This document shows positions 10,517 through 23,522 of a stretch of DNA of 64,000 bases, one piece after another. How positions within the stretch are numbered: the stretch's first letter is position 1; each line of letters begins with the position of its first letter. The notes under the pieces are model-generated. The model made no database searches and was not told the origin of the DNA. It saw only the letters and a program-made list of their open reading frames with translations. Source of the DNA: Misgurnus anguillicaudatus (Eukaryota > Chordata > Actinopteri > Cypriniformes > Cobitidae); assembly GCF_027580225.2 (NCBI RefSeq), contig NC_073346.2, positions 10,876,001-10,940,000 of the forward strand. The letters run 5' to 3'. The position numbers were made by a program, and so were the translations under genes.

Positions 10517-13500
10517 GTGGTTTTGACTACAAAACTGGTCTAAACATTAAGTCATACTGCACTAAACAAAGATACTTATTCTTTATTAGCAAAATAATAC
10601 AAGGTGCATCCAACTAAAAGGTAGCTTTTATGTAACGAAGCAAAATTTCGGATACACATATGAGTGCAAGATGAGTCATCAGTTACTGTTTTACTTTTTA
10701 TCTCTATAAAAGAGATTGTAAAGTTTAAATGTGAATTATGATTTCTGCTAAACTTTTGTATTTTGTCAATTTTTAAGAGTAAACTAGGATATAGGTGGGC
10801 TCAAAGCTAATACATGTATCTGTTATTTGTTTTTGCCTATTTTTAAGACCCAAATTAATAGCTTTGAAATGTACAGCTTGGTTGGAGCGATAGTGTAGTG
10901 GGCAACGCGGGGCATACTAAGTGGCCACTCCCCCTTTTAACGTAGCCAATAGCTCTGAGTCTAAATAAAGAAGTTTAGAATGATGTCATAAAAAGCACTG
11001 ATCCACATTGGCACATTCACTTTCACACTGTGCTACAGCAAATGCTAATACCGTGCCAGATCTGTACTTAGACACATACCAGAGATGAACAACATTTGCG
11101 TTATGGACCTGTACTAACAAAGCACCTGAGAATAGATGCTCCAGCATTTGATCTCTTTTTAATACTGACTGTTCAGTAGCATGTGGCTGAATGAAGGATA
11201 CCTCTAATCAAGGCCAGGAGCCATATTCATGCTGTAACACGAAGGGCGGCTGCAGCTTCAATGGCAAACATGCGCAGCCATAGGAGTGGCGGCCACACGC
11301 TCCCAACGGCCGCCGACAGAGCAGCATGGTGGGGTTAACCAAGGGTGTCATTCACAGAGGTGGCCTACATATGCGCCTTTTAATTAACCACCCTGCGAAC
11401 CACACCACTGCATCTATCAGCAACAGCTGAAGAGCTACATGACTACACCCACCCAGAGCAGGACGGACAGGTGGTGAATAAGCGCCACACAGGCTTGTGG
11501 GAGGGAAAGGGTTGGGTGATGTGTGCATTAGGCAAACCACAAGACTCGGCTGGTACGTGGATACACACATGCATGCAAACTTGCTGAGCATGCTGACTGG
11601 TCTCAGGAAGGCATACTTGACAGCTGCCAGCATACCAGAAGTTTTCAGGGAGACAGGAGGTTTTGGGGGAAAAGAAGGCTTGTGAACAAAAGATACCTTC
11701 AGGGTTACCGAAATGGTGATCAATTGGTCACCAAAATTCTTGATCAATTCTATGATCTGGTAAATTGCACTGCATAAAAATAGAAATTAGATTCTTGTAC
11801 TTGCTGCCTATGACGCATGTAGCATTACAATACATTATACATACACACAAAGGCTCGCATAGACGAGTAGTCAGGTAATTCGAGTATTGTTTTGACAAGA
11901 AATCGACAGCCGTTGTGCAACCCTTAATAGACGCTAGTCAAAATTATTGGATTGGCTTTGGTTCAGCATGGAGGCCACAGTACATCTGGCAAAGACCCAC
12001 AGTAAAGCCTCATGGTATATTTCTAAACCTACTTGATTGGGATATTCCTGTCTCTTACAACCACACATTTCCTTTCAGTTTAAACTATATAATTTCCCTT
12101 CTATATGTAAAAAAAGGGTGCAATAACAAGCACATCCTCCCTATAAGGCCTTCTTTATGTTTTAAGGCCCAGATTTACTAAATGTTTTTTTACTAAATGG
12201 CCAAATGCCTCTTTTAGCATTAAAAAGCATTGTTAGGATTTACAAAAGACATGAAGTGAAGAAAAAAGAGCTGAAAAAAGAGACGAGTGCTCGGAGGTCA
12301 GCAATTTTACGCGTGTTCGACTTCATGCGGCGCTGCAAGAACTGACAGACGGATGATGTCAACGTACCGCGAGAGCGAGTTAAGAAATCACACGTAGAGG
12401 TCTAATTTCGAATTGCTCTCGCAGTACTTTGATGTCATCGAACACCTACTGCAACAACTCCTCCCTCCAACACAAAGAACCAGTCCGCGTCACCACCAGC
12501 GCTGCCGGTGATTGGATTACGTGGGCTTGAGCTTCTCTTGAAGGCATATATGCACGGGTACGTGTAAATTAAGACTTTTCTGAAAACTGACATGTGTGCA
12601 CGATATTATTTTTGAAACCGGAGAGGTTGAAATGTTCGTTTATGAAAATAGCTGCCCACTTGTAAACGTAGCCTCAGTGGAACGGCTCAGCAGATATTTT
12701 AAAATAAAGCTTTCCTTTTGATCAATATGATGCAAATATAATCAATTCAGGAAATCACCTATTTAAAACAAACAAGTAAAATTCTGATGTTAACACTTTA
12801 CCGGATGGGAGGGTTTCTAGTGAACCGATCACAGCGCTTCAGAGCCACGTAGAACAGTCGTAGCGTTGTTAAAATTTTGGCAAGGTGCGCATCAGGTTAC
12901 GCACAGCCTACGGCATAGAACCTACATACAACTTTAAATAACACTTCAGATTTAAATCTGTTCACGTTGCATCAGATTACTTATTTTTGCAACGTTGAGA
13001 ATTACAACCAATCACAGCTGTGCCTGTTGAGCGGATGATTGTAATGGCCAATCAGTGGTGTTTAAATGAGTTTTTGGTGCAAATTAAAAAATTTGGTAAA
13101 GCATGACACACCTTCAATGTATATATAAAATTGCCCACCCAGGATATCTACCGGCCAACCCTTCTAAAGCTGGCAAGAACGGCCCTGAATATATCTGCAA
13201 CTGCACATAAATTGAATTCAATACTAATACAATTATGAATTTAATAGATATAAAGATAAATGACAAATGCCAAGTTGCTACAAACCACAGGCAACCACAG
13301 CCTACAGTTATTAATATATTACTTGTTGCTTTAATATGATGAATTATATTGCTTCACGTCATACTTTGCCTGGACATAGACAGATATTTTAACCATAAAC
13401 ACAAAGTCTGGTCCACATTGTAGGAGCTATTACTCTAATTGTTTGGCTACTAAAGTGTGTAGGGGCAGTGTGTTGTTGAATACACAAAGACGACACAAAG

Positions 13501-13768
13501 CCAGGCACAGATATAAGTTTTGGGTCCCAATGTGGCTAAAAAAAGTCTTAATATCTCTGATGTGCAAAACTATGCCAAGTGGCAGAAATAGGCAAAGATG
13601 CTAGAATAATTTCCATATAGGCCAAATCCTAATTTAGGTCAAAAAGGGCTTGGAGAGTATGATTCCGCTTATATGTGATTAAAACTGATCAATAAATGTT
13701 CATGTATTTTCTTATGAAATCTGAACACAACCACAGATCAAGTATTGTATAGGCATTCATAAAGTTGT
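10517..13768. other. intron DNA without recognised features
   Basis: No exon or element was delimited. An A-box-like GATAGTGTAGTGGGCAACGC at 10887-10906 might be a SINE-head remnant. 11240-11660 is GC-richer with overlapping open frames on both strands but no family match. Confidence 0.4.
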
Positions 13769-14015
13769 TAATGGGACACTCCACTTTTTTAAGTAGGCTC
13801 ATTTTTCAGCTCCCCTAGAGTTATACATGTGATTATTACATTTTTGGAATCCATTCAGCTGATCTTTGGGTCTGATGGTACCACTTTTAGCATAGCTTAG
13901 CATAATCCATTGAATCTGATTAGACCATTAGCATTGCGCTAAATTTAAAACTTCACTCTTCTGTAGTTGCATCGTGTACTAAGACCGACGGAAAATTAAA
14001 AGTTGCGATTTGAGG
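13769..14015. repeat. cyprinid interspersed repeat (GGGACACTCCACTTTTTT)
   Basis: Begins GGGACACTCCACTTTTTTAA and includes CATAGCTTAGCATAATCC and CGTGTACTAAGACCGACGG. I recognise these phrases as a repeat common in carp-family genomes. The copy appears truncated. Confidence 0.6.
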
Positions 14016-15589
14016 TTACTTTTGACTAAATATATTGTGTAAAAGTGAAACAACCCATGTGATGAGATACATATTCTGTTCTGCTTATCTACACATTCCT
14101 GTAGTTCCACTGAGGATATCCACACATATTAAAGGCCTAAAGCATGCGTGGGTTTCACCTGTGATAACAACTCACTGTAAGAAGATACCCGGAGAGAGGG
14201 GCATGATGGGAAAGCAGAAGAGATGACTGCATTCCACCAGACTTCATTTCCCTCGCAGGCCAAGCTACCGAATTTGAAGGGTTTGAATTTCATTTCTTAA
14301 GTGCTCGGTGAGCAAACCCGTGTCTTGTTCTTCGTAGAGGCCCAGAGGTATCTTCTCTCGGAGCTGTGGTGTTGGTTTATCATGCCATCAATCAATCCAA
14401 CAGCCGAGCCCTCTTCTTTTCTGGGGCAAAGCAGGCATCTACTTCTAATCTAGCGAAGCCTGACACACATTCCTGTGACAGGATTATTTGGGGCGCGCAT
14501 CAGTTGGTCAGAGTCGAATCCCAAAGCGAGACCAGCATCTACGGCTCGTCTGGAGCAAGTGATAATAACAAAAACTGAAGAGGGAATTTTCACAGCAAAA
14601 CAACTTAAAGTAGATACTTTGGTGAGAGGTGATGTCTTAACCTCGAGTGGCCTTTCGACAGCTTACTTCAGATCTAGTAGATGGGTGAGAAGACTAAACC
14701 ATAAAGTGATAACAGATTAACCTGTTTCTGCAACACTGGAGCACTGTGTAGAGATAAAAAACATCTACTGATTGCTGTGACTTGAGGAACGTCAGCAATT
14801 CGGATCAGGACAGATAACTAACAGGACAAAGTATTTACTTTATGGCTACATTTGTCCATCTCTACAATAACAGCACACAAGAAATAATGTGTTGATCACT
14901 TGAAGCTCGTCTACTGTTGGCATTGGACAAAGTGAGAAAATCAAATGGATTATAAGTAACCATGAGAAGAGAGTTTATCATAGTATTGAAAGATACTATT
15001 TACGAATAAGTGCCAAATATTAGAAGCCAATTCTGCAAACCATAACTACATGGTATTTATACTCTGCGGTGACTGACAGATTTATCATATTTATGATGTT
15101 TGTGACATTAAACACGACTGTTTCCATGGCAATAACCACAAACAGTCACTTTTTTGCTCTTTGCTTTAACGCATCTGTTTTTCATATAGTTAAATTCAGC
15201 ATGCAAAGCAACGCAAGCGATCGGGGCTTCCAGAATCACTGCACCTTCCACAACATGCACAACATGGATGAAGGTAATTCAATGCAAGCGAACGTATGTT
15301 CTGTGTTCTTGTGTCTCAGCTACTATAGCTAAGCTAAACAAACAATGTATTGTAAAAGACTGTGGCTGAAATAATAAGTCGCGTCTGGGACAGACTGAGG
15401 TCTTGTTTTCATTATACTAGCCATTCGGCTGTTTCTAGCCAGCCAATAAATCAAAGGCCAATGGCTTGTGAACTATAAGCCAATGTTCTGATGTTTAAGT
15501 TTATAGGTCTCAATACTGTTAACATGGCTCATATGAAAAGCTTTCAGCAATGATGCTCTGTGGCAAAATCAAAGCAAAGAAACTGGGCA
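14016..15589. other. intron DNA, no gene recognised
   Basis: Apart from a few short open frames nothing is supported. 14220-14560 is relatively GC-rich and not recognisably repetitive. Confidence 0.4.
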
Positions 15590-15833
15590 AAACCTGCCTG
15601 CATTTGGAAAATTACTGACTTTGGCAGGATTAGATTTTATTTTATTGATACATCAGACACCAATTGCTTCACAGTTGGTCTATGAGGCCCTACATATTCT
15701 GAATGGTGATCATGTTTGTCCATTTCATCGAGATCTTGTTACTAGAACCAGGACAAGTATTAAGACGATAACTGTGGCACCCCAGGGCTGTGTTCTAGGC
15801 CCAGTCTTAATTCCAAATTCCGAGTTGGATTAA
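15590..15833 (+). pseudogene. possible LINE reverse-transcriptase remnant
   Basis: The frame contains VAPQGCVLGPVL, resembling the (A/T)PQGCVLSPLL motif of non-LTR reverse transcriptases. The preceding sequence is weakly similar at best and the catalytic box is absent. If real, it is a short 5'- and 3'-truncated fragment. Confidence 0.35.
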
Positions 15834-15839
15834 ATAAAC

Positions 15840-17725
15840 TGTTAAGACCGCTCCCAAGGGGCAGCTTCGTCTCATAGCCTCTGAACGGCCTGTTCCCATG
15901 GCAGATGGTCGACCCAGGTAGGAAATGGACAGATGAGCCTCCCCCTGTTTTGCAGAGAGCAAAAATCTGTTCCTGTCCTCATCACTCCCAAGGCGAGCGA
16001 AGCTTTTGTTTACTTGTTGTACATTGTGTCCTTGAAACAACCGATTTCCAAACCGAGGAACAGGAAAACAGAACATGAACGTTACCCCCATATATATAAG
16101 TTATGAAGAAAACAGACTTGTAAGTCTGGAGGTCACGTCACAATACATTATGCTGCCAGGGGAAAACACTTCTTACGCTTTCACATTTCATTTACTTGTC
16201 GACTATGGGTTAGGGTGATATATGACCATATTACAGTTATGTTTTGACACGTGTAATGCACATCACAGTCAAGAGTTATTTTTCATCACGTCAGCCATCT
16301 CTGTTAATTTCCAGTATAACTATCCAGGAAAAAACTACTGTGACTTTTATTTTAGACTAGCGCATTTTTAATACAGATCAGTGAAATGATGATAGATGTT
16401 GATGATGAGATGAGCTCATACCGCTGAAACCACCACCATTATTTGGACTAAGAGGCAAATTCACTAAACAGATGACAGTTTTCAAACTACACTTAGTACT
16501 ACTGTAAATTCTTGGACGTCTATTTGCTTTTACATTTAATAAATTGGGTGCTAAAAACAACAGTTGTGTGCAAATAAGCAATGCTGTCAACATGTGTGTG
16601 TTTTCATCCAAACCATACAATCAGTCCAAGGAGGGAACGTGGCTACAGCAAATCAAGTCAAGCACATTCTTGCTTCTAGTGTGTCTGAAAAATCTGGCAG
16701 GACAAAAGCTGTAAGTGTGCAAATATGAAACAAGCAAGCACATATTCTGACCCTTCTATAAATCAGGCCTGGGGCATCTTTATGTGCTCTGGCCTATTAA
16801 ATGCTTAATTGCTTGTCCCAGCGGTCCACACGTTCCCACAACGATCGCACAGATCCAAATCTATTCAGCTTATGGAGGAATGGGATACTCTCTGGCCTTT
16901 AAATACATGAAGTTGCACACAGACCATCATGATACATATACTATACAGATATACAAAGCCCTTAAATACATAATGTATGGATATGTTGTGTAAGCATAAA
17001 TAATTTTGCTAGCCAAAAAAAATAAAAATAATTATAAACGTCTTGTTTTAGGTGAACTTTACAACCTTTAATGCAAACTTCACCTGCAGCTATGGTTTTA
17101 CACTGACTTTATTGGTTTTGGGGCATTTGTATGTAGTGCTCACTAATGGTCCATTTTTCAATACTGACCAAGTTGTCCAGGTGCAAATTCTTCAAAGTCT
17201 GCAGCTCTACCGAGGAACAACCCCACCGACCCCTGAAGTGAAATCTAAGCATTGCTGGCCACGCTTCCTTTGGCTTCATTCTCACACCCAGTGTTGATTT
17301 ACAAGATCATTTCAAAATCATATTCCTACAAGAACGGCGGGACAATAACCATGTGCTGACAAGCGCTCAACATTGGACTAGGGTCACAGTCTGAAGGGGG
17401 TTATACAGAGTACGTCGTATGTAATTGGTCCAGCCTAACTGCAAACACATGCGTGATGCTCGTGATTATGAAGTCAATGGCAGCGTAGTCTAGCCAGCAA
17501 CTAAAAACCATGGTCATTACCTTCACACCCATCCGGCTACTGTTAACAACCCTGCTAGACGATGCAGGGGTCACTAATGGGCCACTAACCGCCTCATTAC
17601 TAGATTAAGAATGCTTTACCAGCCATGTGTATTCTGAATCACAAACGGTTTTCAATTAGACGTTCCATCCGAAGGGCTAAAAAGCCATGTCACAGATGTC
17701 CCATTCATGCTAAGGCTAGAAGTAT
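15840..17725. other. intron DNA, nothing identified
   Basis: No splice-bounded coding segment, repeat family or structured RNA was recognised in this stretch. Confidence 0.45.
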
Positions 17726-17851
17726 ATATTTTAGTTTTTACGCATACGTGAGGGTCCTTGAACAGTGTGGGGCAAATTTTGTCATAAGAATAGTACACGT
17801 GCTGCACGCGGACCACCAAATTTTTGTAACCACGCATTCATTGTACACATA

Positions 17852-18170
17852 CAGTGTTTCCCATACATTGATTTATTTGTGGTGGCCCACCACAGAATCA
17901 ACACTGGCCCCCACAAATAGAATTTTCATGATTCCCATTTACATTTTTATTTCACTATTTAAAACAGCTTAATTCGGCTTAAAATATAATTTGATATATA
18001 ATACAGACCAAATACAGATACAGATCAAAGAGTAGAAGTGAAACATATTTCAGGTGCCAACACTAGATCAAACGCTAGATCAAACACGACATGATGGCAT
18101 CACATATATGCTAATTAGCTGGTGATGTCATCACCACCACAGTCTCCTCAAAATCCTGTGGGAAACACTG
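17852..18170. mobile_element. CAGTGTTTCCC element, 319 bp, 5-bp duplication
   Basis: Ends CAGTGTTTCCCATAC and CTGTGGGAAACACTG. Flanked by ACATA on both sides (17847-17851, 18171-18175). Removing it restores the phase of the host repeat as compared with 4425-4665. A 5-bp duplication with such ends fits the hAT5-type group. Confidence 0.8.
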
Positions 18171-18250
18171 ACATAGGTCATGCATTCGCCTACAGGAGAA
18201 TGTAGTATGTCTCAAAGGAGATGCATTGCATTTTGTCGCAATGCCTATGT

Positions 18251-19169
18251 GGGTGATTCTCACGAAACCATTGAAACACCACGGCACTAATGATTTTAGC
18301 TTTAAAATGTGTAATATAGTAACATTAAAAAGCATCAGAATTAACACAATACTGTGTTCTACCTTGCACAATGTGTGATTTCAACATAAGAATTTATAAT
18401 TGTAAATTTTATGTCATTTTCTGCTGAAATTCTCATTACCGCAATGTGTCCGGCTGTGTTTGAACATGGGTTATGTTGTAATTTAATCAAATTAACACAA
18501 AAATATTAAGAAAAAAAATAAATGGATGTTTTGCTAGACTACTTTAGATGACAGAAAAAATATTTACTGAATATTCATGTATAATAATAATGAAGAAAAA
18601 TTAGGAAAATGATGTGTCCATGCCTGATGTTCTCATCTTCCGCAACACTTTTTGAGAACAGTTTAAACACACATACAGAATTTTAATAAAGTTTGATTTT
18701 GAGTGACCAAGCACATGGACCAGTTACTTCAAGATGGCTACCAGGTAAGATCATTTTTTACAGTTAATTTGAAATATTGTCTTGTCAGAATGCTTACACG
18801 ACATTTTGATTATCATTACCGCAACAGATGCTTATTAAATGTTAATTTAATTAATAGAAGCATAATACTTTGATTTTAAATGCATGTGCAGAATCTCTAA
18901 ATTATGTTCTTTCAGGTTTGTCATGCCATTTTGAAAATTTGTCAGTGTTGATTTTTGTCTGACTGTTGCGGTAATGAGATTTTTTAGGACTAATTTTTTA
19001 AATTATGTTACAAAAAGTGTTAAATGATAAGTAAAAGTTTTAAAATTAATGTTCCCATTTACTCCAGACTTTGTTTTTCAATGTCTGGTGGGAAAAAAAA
19101 GTAAATTTAAGCAACTTTTACATTTTCATGCTTGACATTTTTAAAACCAAGTTTTCGTGAGAATCACCC
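18251..19169. mobile_element. 0.9-kb GGGTGATTCTCACGAAA element, copy 1
   Basis: Terminal inverted repeats GGGTGATTCTCACGAAA and TTTTCGTGAGAATCACCC; flanked by ATGT at 18247-18250 and 19170-19173. 919 bp, non-coding. It contains several ATTACCGCAA / TTGCGGTAAT words. The second copy is at 38058. Confidence 0.82.
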
Positions 19170-19786
19170 ATGTGTCGAAAGTCTGCGTACAGGTACGAGT
19201 CAAATAAACTATGCTCTACAAGGCTGTGCGTTTGACCACACAACAAACACCACACAGCTTTTTGGCAAAACCCCTACAGCAGTACACCATTTGTTGTAAG
19301 ATGATGATAGGGTTGAGGTTAATATTGGTTATAGTTACTGGGCCGAAGATCTAGTACAGTACATACAGTATAGTACGATCACTAAGAAATGCATTTTAAT
19401 GTCAAGACGCTGTCACTGAACCAACCTAATTATTTTCTAGGCAATCCATAGGACTAGAAAATTGAAATATAGCCATCCATTCATGCCGTTCTGCACATTT
19501 GTTCATTATTTTCTTAGCCTCAAAGGTATGCCGTTTTATAGAGACAGCTGAGAGCCTCGCCTGTCACCGTGGGGCCGCTTCAGACTTCTGCTATGTCTGA
19601 CTATGATTTAGGAATGCCATAAACCCTGAAAATGAACCCACGCATAAGTACGCAGCCTGAGGTTTGAGCTTCCAGTATAGCACACTGTCCCATCTGTCCT
19701 TTTCTGCAGCTTTGGCAGTGTTATCATGTGAGGATTCTGTTGGAGATCCAATTAAGACTTTCATAGTCACCATCTCTGGTGCTCAC

Positions 19787-19904
19787 CTGCATACTTCATC
19801 TGTTTAATAGGGCTGCCATAGTAAGGGCGGTGTAGGATGAGGGTAATGTTGTCCCAGGCCCTCAGATGGAGGAAGCCACTGAAATTCCCATTCAGATGGC
19901 CCAC
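19787..19904 (-). CDS. orphan spliced-looking exon, unidentified
   Basis: On the minus strand, a 118-bp open segment sits between an AG (ACAGTAG) and a strong donor (GCAG|GTGAGC). The frame reads VGHLNGNFSGFLHLRAW, then DNITLILHRPYYGSP, then IKQMKYA. It looks like real coding sequence in composition and bounds, but I do not recognise the family. The acceptor has a poor polypyrimidine tract and a stop lies just before it. It falls inside the inferred mtss1 intron 3 on the same strand and does not resemble any MTSS1 exon I know. It could be an exon of a nested gene, a pseudogene piece, or chance. Confidence 0.3.
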
Positions 19905-20094
19905 CTACTGTATGAGATTTTTTCCTTACCCATGTGAAATTTTGTGATGGCTTTGTTTTTCAAATAATGAAGGATTTGAATTGGGAACCGGAAAAGAGAG
20001 AGATTTCTACCACAACAAAGGGTTTGGTTAGGCATTTCTTTCCACTGAGTCACCATGTCAAACCATGCTTTTTTGGGGGGAAAGCATTGGTTAT

Positions 20095-20228
20095 AGAAAA
20101 ACATTTACATTTATGCATTTGGCAAACATTTTTAACCAAAATGACAGTGCTTTCGGACTACACATTTTACCCATACGTGCATGTCCTTTGAATCAAACCC
20201 ATGACCTGCCATGCACTACTAGAGGATC
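20095..20228 (-). repeat. tRNA-derived SINE, inverted
   Basis: Read on the minus strand it ends with the typical TTTGCCAAATGCATAAATG tail, and its head near 20228-20185 has CATGGCAGGTCATGGGTTTG. It is a decayed copy of the SINE type at 2407. Confidence 0.65.
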
Positions 20229-20230
20229 TA

Positions 20231-20400
20231 CACTGTCAGAAAAAAGGTACAAATGATGTCACTGGGACCTCACAGTAGTACCCTTTTAAAAGGTCCTAAT
20301 ATGGACCTCCGATGTACCGCTATGTATTTTTTGAGGTACCAATGTGTGCCTTTGAGGTACTAATATGCCACCTAAAACGCTGTATTTTTGCATCAGCAAA
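20231..20400. mobile_element. GGTACC-rich MITE
   Basis: Starts CACTGTCAGAAAAAAGGTAC and contains CCTTTTAAAAGGTCCTAATA and repeated TGAGGTACYAAT words. A typical palindromic teleost MITE; the precise right end is unclear. Confidence 0.6.
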
Positions 20401-21120
20401 AGCTTTTGTACAATTTTTTCTTGAGAATGTACAAATGAGGCTCTTTCCCCGCCATTGACGTGTTAAAGGAGGGGTGCATGATCTCTGAAAGCCAACGTTG
20501 ACATTTGAAATCACCTAAACAAACACGCCCCTACCCCAATAGAATCTGGACCTTCTTTTGATAGGCCCGCCCCACACATACGTAACCCAGGCAACGATGT
20601 TGGTTATTAGACACGCCCCTTACTGCTGATTGTCTACAAGTGTATTTTGGTAGTCGGACCGACTCTCTTTTCCAAAGTGTTTTCAAAAATCATGCACCCC
20701 GCCTTTAACTCGTCAATTAAGAGAAAACGCTTCCCTGCCAATGACGAGTTTTTCAGGCAATCCGTATTTCCACTATTATCCACTAGGTGGCACTCTTACA
20801 CAACTTGTAAAATCCGGAAATATTCCCTTAGGGAAACAGTTCAAACTCTGTGTATGTTTTGAGGATCGCTCTGAATCTGATCTCTATCAAAAGTACTTCA
20901 CAAAAACGCAATTATCTCAGCTTTTTGCTCAAAATTTGGTATTTTTTGAAGAAACATACCCATATTTGAGAGGTGATACAAACAGAAAGAGGGTCTGTTC
21001 TTTCATTTAATATATTGTATGTTTATATATTTAAAGAAGAACATTTTCTGAATACAACTTTTGTAAAAATCATAAAAAATGCTGGCGCTGGCTGGCAACT
21101 CTAAAAAAAAAAACGCAGGG
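20401..21120. repeat. interspersed repeat, interrupted by a TTAA MITE
   Basis: Contains TTTTGAGGATCGCTCTGAAT and AAGTACTTCACAAAAACGC and ends GGGGGGAAAGAGTTAA. An inverted relative lies at 47130-47470 (scgn intron). The family is not named from sequence alone. A short coding-like stretch at 20741-21010 belongs to the repeat. Confidence 0.6.
20467..20704. mobile_element. TTAA-target MITE, 238 bp
   Basis: Ends AGGAGGGGTGCATGAT and ATCATGCACCCCGCCT, flanked by TTAA on both sides (20463-20466, 20705-20708). TTAA duplication is typical of Kolobok and piggyBac groups. Confidence 0.85.
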
Positions 21121-21133
21121 GGGAAAGAGTTAA

Positions 21134-21439
21134 AGGGATAGTTCACCCAAAAATGAACATCCTGTCATAATTTACTCACTCTCATGTTGTTACACACCTG
21201 TATACATTTTTTTGTCCGGATTAAAACAAAAGAAGATATTTTTAAGGAATGTTTATAACCAAACAGATCAGAAGCCCCATTCACTTCCATAATATTCTAC
21301 TTCTGATCGCTTTGGTTACAAACAGTCCTCAAAATATCCTTCTTTGTGTTCATCAGAAGAAAGAAATTTATACAGGTTTGTAACAACATTAGAGTGAGTA
21401 AATGATGACAGAATTTTCATTTCTGGGTGAACTATCCCT
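21134..21439. mobile_element. TTAA-target MITE (AGGGATAGTTCACCC family), copy 1
   Basis: Ends AGGGATAGTTCACCCAAAAA and TGGGTGAACTATCCCT with TTAA at 21130-21133 and 21440-21443. Arms include TACTCACTCTCATGTTGTTA and its inverse. A very common cyprinid MITE. Confidence 0.88.
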
Positions 21440-21444
21440 TTAAG

Positions 21445-23010
21445 CAACCAGAGATGGCTTTTGGGAAAGCGTCCATCAAATCAACAGAGCATCTGGGATA
21501 ATGTGCTTACTCAAATACAGCATTAACATACATTCTGGATTATCCGTCATCTTAAACGCAACCACAACCATCAGTGCAGGGCATTCTGGGTATTCGTTTC
21601 ATCTCCTCTGACTTGATTATAATGAAACTGAGCCGAGAAGATAGCGTACTTGGGCACCGGCCTCTTCATCTGAGAAATCTTGTTTACGGTAAGTACGATA
21701 TCTCTCGCAGCGTTTCATATGAAGTTAATTAGAAACCAGCAGGCACGTGGTGTGATCCCCAAAACTAGTCTAAAGCACAAGTGGGCTTTCGGCTCATTCG
21801 TTGACCACCACAAAAGCACACCGATATATAAACACAAGAAGATATAGTCCTTTTTATTTATACTGGAAACGTGCAAAGAAAAACACCTGATTGGAATCAC
21901 AAAGAACTATAATCAAATCTTTCTTGTTTAGAAACTGGTTAAAAAACACTGAAAATCGTACAGTGGTCGTCTCTCCAAGTTCAAGAACTTGATGCAGATG
22001 AACTGTGCTCCAAAAAAGACTTTAAAAGGTACGACGGGGGAGAGGAACAGGTTTTCCCTGAAATGTGATCGTCTTGGACGAGTCTGAGCTCATCGTAGGT
22101 GCTGACAGAAGTGCAGTGGGGTGCGCGAACAACAACAGACTCTTTTGGCTGAACTCTCTTACCCTGGTGCTCGTGCGTATAGTTATTTATATGCACAATG
22201 ACTTAACTGTGAGGAACATGTGAATAGAGACGTGAACATTAACTTTCGGGATGTTTGGGACAAGTGACAAGCCAAAACAAAGGCCTGCTTATAAGCCAAA
22301 ATCGTCTTCAATAGCAATGTTAACAGTGGAATATTTATATTTTTACATTTTCATTTAGCAGATGCTTCAAATCAAATGCAATTGTTTTGCCGCACACAAT
22401 ACAAAACTATGTAATAGGAACAGCACTGAATTTTGGGAAGAAGTGAACATCATAAAGGGAGTTGGTAACAATGTAGTTACGCAACAGTGAGTTACAGATT
22501 GTTAGGAATTTGTTGTGAATACGGAAAAGGTGCGTCTTCAGTTACAAGTACAAACACGTAAATCATTTTATATGCCATCTTATTGTTGTGCATTAAAATG
22601 AGCTGATTTTAGCACGTAAGATGATGAAACAAATATAACAAATGTAATACTTTTATTAGTGGCTATATCTAGTGACGAGAACTGGGTTGCAAAGAAAATG
22701 TTAAAACAGTTCTACTAAGTTATTCTGCTACATGTCAAACAAACGTAGACGTAATTACATTTGTGGCTAGATAACAATGTGGAAGCAGCAACGAAGCGAT
22801 CACTCACTACAGTGTTGACAGCTTTGGGGTCAGAGGTCAAGCCCCATGATTCGATCGTCCGACGCTACTGCGGTCAGTCTAGGAGAGCTCTATTTCTGAG
22901 CCTGTATAGCAATGGGCAGTTTCTGTAAATGTCATAAACCTACGACGGCTCTGTCGCACATACTGTGGTTTGCTCTGAACTGCCAACTCCATTTTCACAT
23001 CTGTCCCAAC
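21445..23010. other. mostly unique intron DNA
   Basis: Holds a decayed SINE tail near 22343-22430 (TTTCATTTAGCAGATGCTTC). 21440-21720 has no repeat signature; conservation cannot be judged here. No exon recognised. Confidence 0.4.
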
Positions 23011-23024
23011 CAAGCGTGCCGCAC

Positions 23025-23522
23025 AAGCCCTGAAAAGTGAAGCCAAAACGTCTCGATCGCCCCCCAGTGACCGGTCCCAGTATAGGTCATGAAGCCCACC
23101 TCCCCATGTTATTCAATGGGACTTGAGACCAACTAAAAAAATTAATTACACTTCAATTATCTTTTTTCCGAAGCTGGTTTCTGTCATTTACTGTAGTTTT
23201 TATCACGCTGATGTAAATTCAAATGTTTGTTTTTAAAATAGGTTTGTGTTTAGTTAGTTATTTAATGATATAAAAACGGTGGTGTCACGTCATGATTGAC
23301 AGCTGTGATATCGTGTGATATGCGCATTCTACGAGAGCGAGGGCGGGGTTTTGACTTCGCGCCTTCCCTTCCTGCTCACTACTGCGCATGACTGGTCCCG
23401 AAATCGCTATTGCGCAGACTCAAGACCCAAGATGTCAGCGCCATATCGGGCAACTGGCGGCTTCACTTTTTACCAATGGAAGAGAGCGAACAGGCGTCGT
23501 CCATATTTTTTACAGTCTATGG
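23025..23522. mobile_element. MITE with CCATAGACTGTAAAAAA end, second family member
   Basis: The right end ATTTTTTACAGTCTATGG is followed by TCCCAACT; a TCCCAACC at 23004-23011 might be the partner 8-mer, but the left end is unclear. The interior has GTCAGCGCCATATCGGGCAA and CTACTGCGCATGACTGG. Confidence 0.6.

Larger units (their letters stand above)
17730..19215. repeat. repeat interrupted by two separate insertions
   Basis: Fragments at 17730-17851, 18171-18250 and 19174-19200 join to the order seen intact at 4425-4665. The gaps are exactly the elements 17852-18170 and 18251-19169. Confidence 0.75.

Noticed and set aside
9370..10526. Long low-complexity open frames over the TTGGTC satellite
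   Set aside because: They exist in several frames on both strands and follow the repeat unit; absence of stops is due to word composition, and no start context or splice signal supports a gene.
11352..11747. 131-codon minus-strand frame as a gene
   Set aside because: No conserved motif, overlapping frame on the other strand, and no splice or promoter support.
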